A stretch of DNA of 48,760 nt from Phytophthora quininea (taxonomy: Eukaryota > Oomycota > Peronosporomycetes > Peronosporales > Peronosporaceae), in the NCBI GenBank assembly GCA_011947345.1, contig JAAVTG010000093.1:1-48760 (forward strand), given 5' to 3'. Position numbers and translations under genes: made by a program. Positions 21,701 through 31,393 of this stretch are shown here, piece after piece (within the stretch, counting starts at the first letter, position 1; every line of letters starts with the position of its first letter). The notes beneath the pieces were generated by a model. It saw nothing but the letters and a program-made list of their open reading frames with translations. It ran no database searches and was not told where the DNA came from.

Positions 21701-23680
21701 TTTGAGCAGCGTTCACGTCTCGGTTCACAAAGTTTGTCCGGCATTTCTTGGATGGACAGCGAAGCACTGCTCGGTTCGGTTTGGGCGCTTTGTGGAACCT
21801 TGGACGCAGTCGAGCATACTTCATCTCTCCGAAGCACTGACAGCATAGCTTGCTGGTGCGAAATTCATCGACGTAAATGATTATCGCTCTCGCTTCGAGT
21901 GCTTTCATCATGCCTTTAACAGGACTAGGGGTGGCCCTTGATGCGAGCTCGGCGAGACCAGTCGCCATAACCGATACAAACTTGCGTGCTGACCTTCGGC
22001 ACAAGCCGCTTGGCAAAGCCAGCGAGCGCACGCTGCTTCCTGACCTTGTTGGAAAACCTCCAGTTGCGGAACGCATGGTTCGAGGAGAAGTCAACCAAGA
22101 AGTCGAGCTCTCTCCAGAGTACGGTGAGGTTGTCAGCGTAAGTAGCGTAGTCGTGGGTCTTAACACTGGGGATGGCGGTAAGCGCTGCAGCGTATCTTGG
22201 GTTGTCCTGCTTGAGCCGTTTGAGCCAACGCTGCTGGTCGCAGTAGCCTGCTTTGTGTCAGTACTCGCGAGAGGAGATCTCCAAAATCTTCTTGCCATCT
22301 TTGTAGTGACGATTCTTCTTCTTTCGTTTGCGCCGACCCCGACTTTGAAGCCAGCGATTTCGGCGGCGCCGCTTGCCTCGCAGTCGACCTTCGCTAACGG
22401 CGGTGAGCATAGAACGCATTCCCGGATCCACTCCGATGAAGACGTCTGGGTGATACCCGGCGGGAAGTTGATAAAACTCGGGATTATGAGGCTGCTTCTT
22501 GAACTTGTACTTGTTCTTCAGACGACTTTGGTTTTGAGCAGCCAGCGAATGCTCGTAGTCGCAGGGTTTCCACAATAGGATTGAAGCATCCACTCCGTCC
22601 GTCTTGATCTCATTGGCAAAGAGATGACTAGCATAGTATTTCTTCGTGGCGGGGTCGAGGTCTCGAAAAGCATCTCCACGAAATGGCGAGTTCCGTTGGG
22701 CAGTCTCGTATCTTGATACATCAAATGCCATGCGCATGACCATCTCTTTGTTGTTCTTGAAGTGCGCTTCCAGCGTAGGTCCATGTTGCACCGGTTCTTG
22801 GCCACCACACAGACGCACGCCATGCCTCTGGAAAACGTGGGCGCACAGGTTGTGTAGCGAGCTAGCGTTGATGGTAATGTGCTGTGGTACAAACTTGTTG
22901 GCGTGTGGCAGCAAGGAAAACGAGCGCACGCCCTTCTCGCGAGGAGTATCAAGCTGTCGCTCCACCACCACCCTCAGAATCTCTCGCAAACGGCCCACAA
23001 AGTATCCTGTGTTCTCAAATAATCTTCGTTTCGTCGGGATCATGCCCAACATCAGTCGCACCTCCGTCGCTGGTTCTCCCACAGGGCCACCGCCATCTTG
23101 ATAAAATATCTCCTTGATAATGCAACTGGTCTGCCTTGAATTGGTGCCGTATTTGATGGTAACGTACATGCGCAGACGCTTGATAAACTGCAAGACTACG
23201 TGGTTTTTGCGTTGACCTCCATCTGCGTCGACAGGTCGTGCAGCAGTGAGCTGTAAAACTTCATCATCACAGGACGGTACTGGTGAGAGCGGTGCCGGTT
23301 AACCTTGTACTCGTAGATCGTTTGAAGCAGTCGATACTTGGCTTCGATCTCCATGCCTTGGCCGGCGTGAACACGATCATACATTGGAGGGGACCAACAG
23401 AGCCGTCAGCACGCTTTTGCAGCACTTCGGTACAGCACGTGTAAAAGAACTCGTCGGAAAGATCTGGGCAGCGCCAACCAGAGGCACAACACTTCAACAT
23501 GTGGAGATTAGCTACGTGCCAAGCCTCCACCGCGACTTTGTGAAGAGCCTTGACAGACGCCTCGATCTCTTCTCGCAGCAGATCGTCCGAGCAGACCTGG
23601 TTGAGCTTGCAGCTCACGGAGGTGTACATGTGTGACTTGCTCCACAGCACCTCTTCGAGGGTAGGAGCTCGCCGACCCAT
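21637..23680 (-). CDS. Fanzor: eukaryotic TnpB-like RNA-guided nuclease (interrupted)
   Basis: Start ATG at 23680 (MGRRAPTLEEVLWSKSHMYT), the first in frame after a TGA near 23754; stop 21637-21639 after GGRPAAFAR. The corrected length is exactly 682 codons including stop. RuvC-I Asp is in VFIGVDPGMRS (codon 22426-22428). An Arg/Lys-rich bridge follows (RLRGKRRRRNRWLQSRGRRK). The Glu of YVDEFRTSKLCCQC (codon 21864-21866) is the likely second acid. RuvC-III Asp is in FVNRDVNAAQNML (codon 21717-21719). A four-Cys zinc finger, CCQC...RCPSKKC, lies between them, and VCIGYGDWSRRARIKGH precedes it. Interruptions: lost C at 23389-23392, lost A at 23204-23208, extra C at 21928-21931, lost A at 21682-21684, and an in-frame TGA at 22258-22260 (SREY-stop-HKAGY) explained by CGA to TGA. 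The four indels fit this assembly's error pattern; the TGA may be a true null mutation. Identity as Fanzor is strong from motif order; activity is unknown. Confidence 0.85.
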
Positions 23681-23897
23681 GGGTCTACGAGCTCCCAGAA
23701 AAGCTACTGGTAGTTGTGGGCGCAAGACGGCAAGACCGAAAGTGAACAGTGTTCACCCCACTATGACCCACGTAGCAAGTGGTGGCTTCGCAATGATTCT
23801 CAACGCAGATGCTCATATTTCTCCGATGAGCCGTGTTCTCTACCCTTCTACAATCCATGGAGAGCAGGAACCGAGAGCGACTACATGACGACGCTAA

Positions 23898-23929
23898 TAA
23901 GCACTCTTGTTGCCACGGAGCTTCGGTGG
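23898..23929 (-). repeat. Right terminal inverted repeat of the Fanzor element
   Basis: Read on the minus strand: CCACCGAAGCTCCG (23929-23916), then T and the core GGCAACAAGAGTGCTTA (23914-23898). The core of 17 nt is identical to the left end. Confidence 0.8.
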
Positions 23930-24507
23930 GAAGACGCGACAAGCCGGAGCCAACAATGGTCCACCCTCGTCGGCGATTACCGGTAACTTGACGGCAACGG
24001 CGGAACGAACGTGTTGGTCATTCCATCGCTGCATAAAGAGCAAAGCCTTCAGGAGTGAGCAGAGGAAGGCAGTCTGCATCTTGCAGCATTTTGCCTTACC
24101 ATGGCAAATCTCCTTGTCCACTGCTATAATAGTGCGCTACAGTACTTGGATGATGCTGGCAGTTGCAATGAGCCGGGCGGGGAAAGATCATCTCGACGGT
24201 GGATACCTGCCGAAATGGAGTGCCCGGACTGCTGCTCAACACGCGCGACCAACGCTCTCCGGGATGGAGAACTCGTCCACGACCAAGAAGCCCCGCAGAT
24301 CCCGCGTACTGCGAGCGATAACTTGCCGCACCAGAGTTGTTGCCCGCTGCGGTCGCTTGGTGTACACACAAAACCTGACCTACTTGAACTTTGGCGATCG
24401 TCCTGCACCAAAAACGTCGCGGGGCGGTCAACGGTCTGTCTCAAGCACACCTTGCTGGATGGATGCGCTCGACCACTTCGAGACTCGCCGGGGAAGCTCA
24501 GACAACC
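23930..24507. promoter_or_regulatory. Intergenic region upstream of paralogue 3
   Basis: About 580 bp between the Fanzor element and the third Cys-rich gene. Several overlapping ORFs run on both strands without recognisable domains. It presumably holds the promoter of the gene at 24508, now separated from its neighbour by the insertion. Confidence 0.35.
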
Positions 24508-25414
24508 ATGCGCGTGGTGTTGCTAGTTCTCGTTGCCGCCTTCAGCTCGCCGACATGGGCGATCCGGTCGGGTGTGAGCATTCCCGAGTCCAGCACCTGC
24601 AGCCACATCAACGAAGAGTACACGGCATGCCAACTCGAGACCATGTGCAACCTGTGCATTTCCACGTCGGTAGGCGATTGCATTCCGAGCAGCATTGCCG
24701 TAGTGAGTGCAGACTAACACTATTTTGCTGTACAGAGCTGCGAGTTCAATGCTGACGACTTGTCCTGCGTGACACGGAGCTCCTCGACCAACAGCACGAC
24801 GTCGTACTGCGACTCCGACGACGGTGCGTGTGCAGACTGCGTTGCAACTGCAGCAGACCCAATTTGCAACGGTCAAGACGGAGTTTGTATCTGTCCGTCG
24901 CTGTGCTCGGCTGTAGAGCCTGCAGAGGACAGTGGGTGCTCAAGCGAGGACTCGTTCCTGCTGTACGTCGGTCTGTCGTCGGGGATGACCTGCTTGGGGC
25001 TGCTAGTGTTTATGGCGCTCAAGTTCAAGCGGAGACGCGCGGAAGTGGCGTGGCAGAATGCAATAGCGACTCATCGTCATCTCGAGAACGAGATGCTGCG
25101 CTCACGGCAGCCGCAGCTCGCGCTAAACCTCGTAGGTTGGAGAGACCGTGGAGCTAGACAAGCCGCAACTGCACAAACTGGGAGCGTGCTCCTACGTCAA
25201 CGATCATGGAGAGAGGACGACAGACGAAGTGGGGCCGAGCACGTCGATGGAGACCAGCTCCACCATCAGCGGAGTTGCTGGGTCTCCGCGGTCGAACGCA
25301 GCAGCGTCTGAAAGAGAGTGCAACAGTGATAGTGACCCTGAGGGTTTCTACAGCGCCATGAACGACGGCGACGGCCCGAGCGCTGGGGATTCGTCTAACG
25401 ACAAGTCCCGATGA
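24508..25414 (+). CDS. Cysteine-rich type I membrane protein, paralogue 3
   Basis: Two exons, 24508-24669 and 24736-25414; the 66-nt phase-0 intron sits at the same place as in the gene at 20337 (after CISTS versus CVATS). Signal peptide MRVVLLVLVAAFSSPTWA. Ectodomain CSHINEEYTACQLETMCNLC, SCEFNADDLSC, CDSDDGACADC, GQDGVCICPSLC. Transmembrane segment LYVGLSSGMTCLGLLVFMAL at about residues 137-156. Tail QLALNLVGWRD. At 25146-25152 the frame shifts: paralogue 2 has GAC CAC GTG GAG, this gene GAC C GTG GAG, a loss of two bases. Without that loss the tail would continue VELDKPQLHKLGACSYVNDH to the stop at 25412-25414. Read literally, the protein runs on to a different end at about 25311. This is either a sequence error or a real tail change. 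Confidence 0.75.
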
Positions 25415-25640
25415 GATGCTCGTATTGCGTGCAGGTGCTAGGACAATATTATCAATACACGATGCAAGCATGATGCTTGCTCTACAAATGGATGAGAGGA
25501 CGGGCCTGCTTCATGCAGAGTGGTGTCTTTGTCGATCCGACCTACGCCTTCAACATGCTGCTCGGCTGCGGGGTCTCAAGTGCTTTCGTTCCTGAAATTG
25601 GTGTCTTGTGAAACGTCTTCGCACCGGGTCACTCTTATCG

Positions 25641-28600
25641 ATGGAGCCTCTGGCAGCAACAAGTGGTCGTGCCGTGCCCAAGCTTCATTTGCTCAGTAGC
25701 TCTGGCATCGATACCGACAAGCGCTCGTTGCCGGACGGCCCTTTGAGTGAGCGACTACCGCGTCGACCATGGCGTCCCCAAGCTGATGCACGGGCAGGCA
25801 AAGTGCTTCCTACACGAGTTTCGACAGCGTCGACAGAGTATCTCGAGTCCCAGTTGCTGCCGCCGATGCAGCTCCGACCGGCTGCAGCGCCCACCGCAAA
25901 TGGCACTTCTTCATCTTTTATTCAAACTACGAAGCCCGAAGCACCCTATGCTAGCAAGAATCACAGCGAGGCTGAATTTCAGGTGCTACACCCGGCGATC
26001 GATGAGCTGGCTGACGACCGCGGCGAGGATTTGGCACGTCTTCTGCTAAGTCGCTGGTCGATCCACGCTGGCGAGGAGAAGTTCACTTCAATCTCGCTCT
26101 TCTGCGAGATGAAGCTCAACGAGGCCAAGCGGATGGCATCGTGGGCCGAAGCTCGAATCGATTCTACACCGTTGTGTGTTGCCAGTTGCTAGAGAAGTAC
26201 ATATCGCGATTGGCGCCAGGTAAGAGCTACGCCAGTAGCAGCACGGACCCTGCGTCGACGACGGCCGGTCAAAGTATTGCATTTCTGCGGCGTATCCACA
26301 GCGAGTTGGTAGCCTCCATCTTCTTGCCGCCAACACAAGCCCAAGCTCAAGAGTATGGTGAAGTCGACTACGAGAATCGCACACCGTACTTCACAGTAAG
26401 ACGTTGTACTCGTTGTTGTGTAGGATTCCATCACGTTAAAGCATTTTGATGCAGGAATTCAAGCGCTTACGTCGGAAAACGCAGACGTTGGTTGCGACTG
26501 TGAGAGAACGCGAGAATGCACGAACAACTCGCAAGCAGCTTCCAGCAAAGGTCAACAAAATCGTGACGCATTTGAACGCGCGTCGTGACCGGCAGATCGT
26601 ATCACTGACATTTCGAGGGTGGGCCCACGCAATGGCCGCACAGCGTCAAAACCGAGCGGTACGGTGGGTTCGTACGCGGTCAGAAGTTGCTGCCTTGGAT
26701 CCTAATCCTTGTGTGTCCTTGATACCAGCTCAAAGTGCAATCTTTCCAAACTACACGCAAGACAAACCTCACGGCCTGGTTTCGTGTTTGGCGGATTGAA
26801 GCTCTACGAAGAGCCTACCATCGCGAAAGTACAGACTACCAAACGATGTTGTCGGTCACGGCTTCCTCATTGAGCAGGAAGGACATTGCGATCGCAGAAG
26901 CCGAGGCCAAAGTCACATCCATGGCTCGCATCATTGACAGTTTGACGGAATCCAACAAGCAGCTTTCGTATCGAGTTGATCAGCTCGAGAACCTTGCAGC
27001 GGCAGCAGCATATGCTGGTGGAACGGATACCGGGAATGGCCACCATGATCTCGGTAATAGCGACAGCAGACAGTTCCCCAGCGCAGACGACAGGATCTCC
27101 TCGCTTAGTCGTAGACAAACCAACTACGAGCGCATTGACACCCTGCTCACGCAAGATGACGAGCGGATGGACCGCGCCAATCGGATGCTGCTGGAAACTT
27201 TGTTTGGCATGGCGCGCATGGTCGAAACGTGTGCCATCCAGATGTCCAAGGACATGATGGACTCACTCGAATACCAGCTTGACGGCAGCGTTCTTCAGCA
27301 TCTCGTTGAGATTGTAAGTTTTCCAGCGTGTTAAGTTTGTAGTGTTTCTGACTGGTGTACTTCCACCACTTTAGATACAAACGGAGAATGAGCTGAAAGC
27401 CAAGGCGGATGCAGCCGAGGGAGCCAGCTTGAGTGCTCTCCATCTCAATAAAAGTGTTGGTGGACGCACTTCCACCGCAATCACTTCATCATCCGCCCAA
27501 AGCACGCCGGTGAAGACTACACGCCCGCGGGCTGTGACTGTCCGTGATTTGGCTCAAATGCCAATCGACACGCTGCTGTTGTACTGGTTCCGCATGCACC
27601 TAAGCCTGTCGTCTTCGGTAGAGAAGCCTGGCGACCGCACCGTTAAGAATTTCACCACAGATCTCGCCGACGGACGCCGCTTCTCCTTCTTGTTGCATCG
27701 CCTCTTTCCAACATGGTTCGACGCTACGGTAAGACTGGAGCCGTTTGTTTCTTTGGTCGCGCTTGGACTCAACATTTTTCCCTCTAGATGGTGCACGAAC
27801 TTGATGTCGATCAACGACTCCAGAATATCGCCACATTCCACGAACGTGTACAACCATCGCTTCCCCAAGTCGTCACTAGTGATACCATTCACGCATCCAA
27901 CGGCACCGAAAATATTGCTTTCGTCGCTATGCTTTTTGGCACATCAGTGTAGGTCCCTCCTTGCATGATTCTGCACAAACTGGGCTAATATTTGTCGTAT
28001 CCCTCGTTCACTTCACCTCCAGCGGAACAGTGAGGAAACTCAACATGGAGAAGCAGCGTGGAGACTTCCTCAATATCATCACAACCTGGAGACGTGTGCG
28101 TGGTCTGCTACTCGAGGTGAAGCGTATGAACGACAATTACGACTCTCTCATGATCGTCCACCTGCTGAAAGAGATGCGAACGTGCGAGACACTCTTCAAA
28201 CAGTTGCATTCGGAGCTTTCACAACTCGCTGTTACCTCGAACGAGGCTTCCAGTGCTCTGTCACAGATTGCATATAAAGCGCTGTCGCTCACTTGGGCTT
28301 GTGTGAGAGCACGAGACATTCACCCGCAAGTTCCGTTGGGGCTGGTTGATGAACGAACTCACGAGCGTGTGCGGGAATTTTCGCGAGTAGAGAGCTCGTG
28401 CATCCGTGATCTTCTTGTCCACGAGAGTGAGAACGCATACAATCAACTTCATCACCCCGCTGCGGCACTCGTGCGACGGAAAAGTTCAGGCATCGCATCG
28501 GTTCTGGTTGTTGGTTCTTCAATGGCGCCCGTTGTGCCGGAACGTGATGTAGACATCGCCACTGCAGCCATACGCCGCGTGTTGTTAGCATACAGCAAGG

Positions 28601-29599
28601 ATCTCAACGATATCTTCAAACATTACAGGTACGAACCTCATCTCTTGCTTGACAGCTATGTTGGTGAACTTATGCCATCTTGACTGTTCGTAGTGCAACA
28701 GGAGGAGCTGGTAGTCTTGCTGCCATGAGCTTGACCGAGTACAACAAATTTCTCAAGGACTGTTTCTCGGGAGATAAAGTCATCACTCAGGAACTGGCAG
28801 AAAGCGTCTACAAAGCCGCACTTCAGCTAGAGCCAACCCCAACAGAAAAATCTGATGTGTCCACCAACGCAAATGCGAATGCCTCGGAAACTGCAGCGAT
28901 TCCAGCTGATGATATCAGCCCAGTCACCCCGGAGCAACCTGAACTAACTGGTCGTCAGTTCTCCGATGCCCTTGTTCGACTTGCCGCACTAAAGTATGCC
29001 CCAGCTCCTCCTCCGCGAGCAACAAAAGGCAGTCACGCTCGCGCAGCACCGATCCCAGTACTACCGCTGGACGAGCGGTTCCGCTTGCTCATGGAGCAGG
29101 ATGTTCTTCCACGTGCACTGAGATCGCAACGGGAGCTGTTCCGCGCAGAGGTAGCGGCGCCAAAAGTCCGTGATGTTTTCCAGCGCCACAAGCCAGTGTT
29201 GCAGCGAATATTCCGCTACTATGCATCGATGCATGCGCTGCGCGAACAAAACTCGACGATCTCGCTGGCTTCCTTCATCGTCATGGCTCGTGATTGCAAA
29301 CTCATCGGCAGTTTTGTGACCGAACATACGCTCAAGCAGGTTCTCGTAAATCTACAGCATGACGATGGAGACTCCCCTTCTCCAACACCTGGTCCCAACG
29401 CAAACGAAGCTGAACTGGAGCTGCTGCGTGCCGACTTTACTGATTTCAAGAAGCGCTTGCTGCGCTAACTGAATTCGTAATCTCCAACCCTTACGTTCCG
29501 CTGCACAAGCGTGTCGACCAATTCATTCAGGAGCTGCTCCTGCCACGCGCTCGCCAAAGAAAAAGCCCGGTGAATAACCACACAGCTAACTTACCTTAA
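25641..29599 (+). CDS. Coiled-coil protein with calponin-homology-like domain
   Basis: Multi-exon gene; ATG at 25641 (MEPLAATSGRAVPKL). Introns seen: 26395-26454, 26659-26728, about 27316-27374, about 27729-27788, about 27953-28020 and about 28630-28693. The N-terminal third is disordered and Pro/Ser-rich. There is a basic helix (EFKRLRRKTQTLVATVRERE) and long coiled coil (SRKDIAIAEAEAKVTSMARI, LTESNKQLSYRVDQLENL). Then comes a CH-like domain: TLLLYWFRMHLSLSS, VKNFTTDLADGRRFSFLLHR, LDVDQRLQNIATFHERV. The C-terminal part (about 28720-29599) has two helical regions (EYNKFLKDCFSGDKVITQEL; LPRALRSQRELFRAEV; RIFRYYASM) that look EF-hand- or ELMO-like but lack a clear Ca-binding loop. One T is missing at about 26162 (ARIDFYTVVCCQL) and one at 29444-29446; the corrected C-terminus ends VNNHTANLP at 29599. 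A cytoskeletal or flagellar role is inference from CH plus coiled coil. Confidence 0.7.
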
Positions 29600-29688
29600 T
29601 AGAAGTTCTTAGTTGCAGCTGCACACAAATACAACAGTAATGACAATATTCCACATACTAAGCACTCCACCTTTCCAGAATCCTGTCT

Positions 29689-30673
29689 TCACACCTTTTC
29701 TCTATTGTCCATTCGGCGTTTAAACGCCTCAACGACGTTGTGGAGCAGCATAGCAATAGTCATCGGCCCCACACCACCAGGTACCGGCGTCACAGCACCA
29801 GCAACCTCGCACGCCTCGGGAAAATTAACATCGCCAACGAGCTTGAACCCGTCCGTATTCGGCTCTCCATGATACTCTCCACTCACATCGCGCACAAAGT
29901 TAATGCCAACATCAATGACAGTGGCGCCGGGCTTCAGCCACTCTCCGCGTACAAGATACGGTTGTCCGCAAGCTGCCACCACTACATCCGCTTGCCGCAC
30001 ATAGCGCGGCAGATCCACCGTCTTGGAATGACACAAAATTGTCGTCGCATCCCGCTTCTGCAGCAGCATGCTCACGGGGTTTCCTACTAGGTTGCTGCGT
30101 CCAATGATCACCGCCGTCTTGCCCTTCAACGGTGTGTGCTGTTCGTCCAGCATAGCCAAGATGCCCTTCGCAGTGCACGGAATCAAGTATGGGTATCGTC
30201 CGCGCATAGCAAGTTCCCCGGCATTGAAGGGGTGCAAGCCGTCCACGTCCTTGTCGTGCTGGATGCGGTCAATAATCTGCTGAGCGTTCAACTTGGCTCC
30301 TGGAAGAGGCAGCTGCACCAGAATACCGTCGATAGTAGGGTCTTGGTTGAGTTCCTCCACCTTCTGCTCCACTGTCTCCTGCTCGACCGCTTCGTCGAAT
30401 AAGAAATTATCAGATCGAATGCCAGTGCGTCGACACGCCGCGTTCTTGTTGCGCACGTAGAGCGCCGAGTCCTTGCGGTCTCCGACCATGATGAGACCTA
30501 GCGCTGGAGACTGAAATGTGCCGTTAAATACTGCGTTAGATAGAGATATTGTAATGGAATTAACTGCAGGATACGCATACCCGTCCGTACTTGGCTGTTA
30601 GCCGCTCCACGTCGCCCTTGAGCGCCGCCCGCAGCGCCTTGGCAATGGCCTTGCCGTCGATCACTCGCGCCAT
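29689..30673 (-). CDS. MTHFD: Methylenetetrahydrofolate dehydrogenase/cyclohydrolase (FolD/MTHFD)
   Basis: Bifunctional enzyme that interconverts 5,10-methylene-THF, methenyl-THF and 10-formyl-THF. Exon 1 30673-30581, exon 2 30510-29689; intron 70 nt, phase 0. The product is 304 aa, normal for a FolD-type protein without the synthetase domain. Motifs: Tyr/Lys site SALYVRNKNAACRRTGI (Lys of YVxxK), GILVQLPLP, DVDGLHPFNAGELAMRG, cofactor loop IIGRSNLVGNPVSMLL, and the family signature near the end, TPVPGGVGPMTIAMLLHN. The frame is intact. No clear targeting peptide (MARVIDGKAIAKALRAAL), so probably cytosolic. Divergent from dynactin p27, with about 100 bp between starts. Confidence 0.93.
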
Positions 30674-30771
30674 ACTTGACGTGTGGCGCTGATTTATTGT
30701 GTTATTGTTGGCTCGTTTCTACACTAACAATTTTAATGAGCCAATCACATTACTTGAAGACGTTTCGAAAT
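30674..30771. promoter_or_regulatory. Compact bidirectional promoter with CCAAT box
   Basis: 98 bp between the MTHFD and dynactin p27 starts. It contains AGCCAATCACA at 30739-30749, a CCAAT box in an 11-mer that also lies upstream of the PDI (41804-41814) and the second enolase (48187-48197). An in-frame ATG at 30737 touches the box, so the ATG at 30772 is the more likely start of the plus-strand gene. Confidence 0.55.
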
Positions 30772-31308
30772 ATGACGCAAGTGCAGGTGGCGCAGTCTTC
30801 GGCTGTGTGCGTCTCGGCGGAGCTTGTGGGCGCTGTGACTGTCGGTGATCGCTGTGCGATTCATCCTGGGGCTGCTGTGCGTGCGTTAGGCGGATCTATC
30901 ACACTAGGAGAGCGATGCTTCGTGGAGGACGGCGCTGTCTTGACGACGAGCAAGAGTATGACTATTGGGAGGGACAATTTGTTCGAGAGCGGCTGCGTCG
31001 TGCAGAGCGCCCAAGTGGGCGACGGCAACTGGTTCGAGCCCCGTGCAGAGGCCAGAGAGGGCTCTATCATAGGCAACAACTGCCTCCTCGGCAGCGGCGT
31101 CGTGGTTAATGAGGGCGAGACGATCCCGGACAATTCCATTTTGGTGGTCGTGCAGACCCCTCAGGGCGAGATGAAGCGAGTGGTGCGTCAACAAAAGGAC
31201 TATTTGGTCAAGACCCACGCCGGACTGATCCAGAAGTACGCAGAGATCTTCCCCAGAGGGAGCAAAAGCGTCTACGCGCTCGAGAAGCACCACGAGCTCG
31301 TGCAGTAA
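30772..31308 (+). CDS. DCTN6: Dynactin subunit p27 (DCTN6), left-handed beta-helix protein
   Basis: 178 aa from the ATG at 30772 (MTQVQVAQSSAVCVSAELVG). An upstream in-frame ATG at 30737 would add MSQSHYLKTFR but overlaps the CCAAT box. Hexapeptide repeats form a left-handed beta helix: LVGAVTVGDRCAIHPGAAVR, GSITLGERCFVEDGAVL, MTIGRDNLFESGCVVQSAQV, SIIGNNCLLGSGVVVNEG, as in p27. This subunit sits with p25 at the pointed end of the dynactin complex, the dynein cargo adaptor. The C-terminal helix (LVKTHAGLIQKYAEIFP) matches the family. Other beta-helix proteins, such as gamma carbonic anhydrases, lack this tail. Single exon, intact frame. Confidence 0.85.
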   Translation: MTQVQVAQSSAVCVSAELVGAVTVGDRCAIHPGAAVRALGGSITLGERCFVEDGAVLTTSKSMTIGRDNLFESGCVVQSAQVGDGNWFEPRAEAREGSIIGNNCLLGSGVVVNEGETIPDNSILVVVQTPQGEMKRVVRQQKDYLVKTHAGLIQKYAEIFPRGSKSVYALEKHHELVQ

Positions 31309-31393
31309 ATTGGGTAAGTGAAATGAATTTGATTTAGGTCATTTCTTTCTGTCGTTGAAGAGCCGCTTGATTGGCAATTTTGGATTTGTGGCG

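Larger units (their letters stand above)
21418..23929 (-). mobile_element. Terminal-inverted-repeat element carrying a Fanzor gene
   Basis: A 2,512-bp unit bounded by imperfect inverted repeats (21418-21454 and 23898-23929), with a single gene, a Fanzor/TnpB-like nuclease, on the minus strand. No transposase is encoded, so it is either non-autonomous and mobilised by a related transposase, or the remains of a larger element. It lies between paralogues 2 and 3 of the tandem Cys-rich family, so it inserted after or during that family's duplication. No target-site duplication is obvious: TATA lies outside the left end, GAAG outside the right. The host transposon superfamily is therefore unassigned. 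Confidence 0.7.

Noticed and set aside
21877..22578. 233-codon plus-strand ORF inside the Fanzor gene
   Set aside because: Antisense to the conserved RuvC region. No recognisable domain, and it begins inside a zinc-finger coding region.
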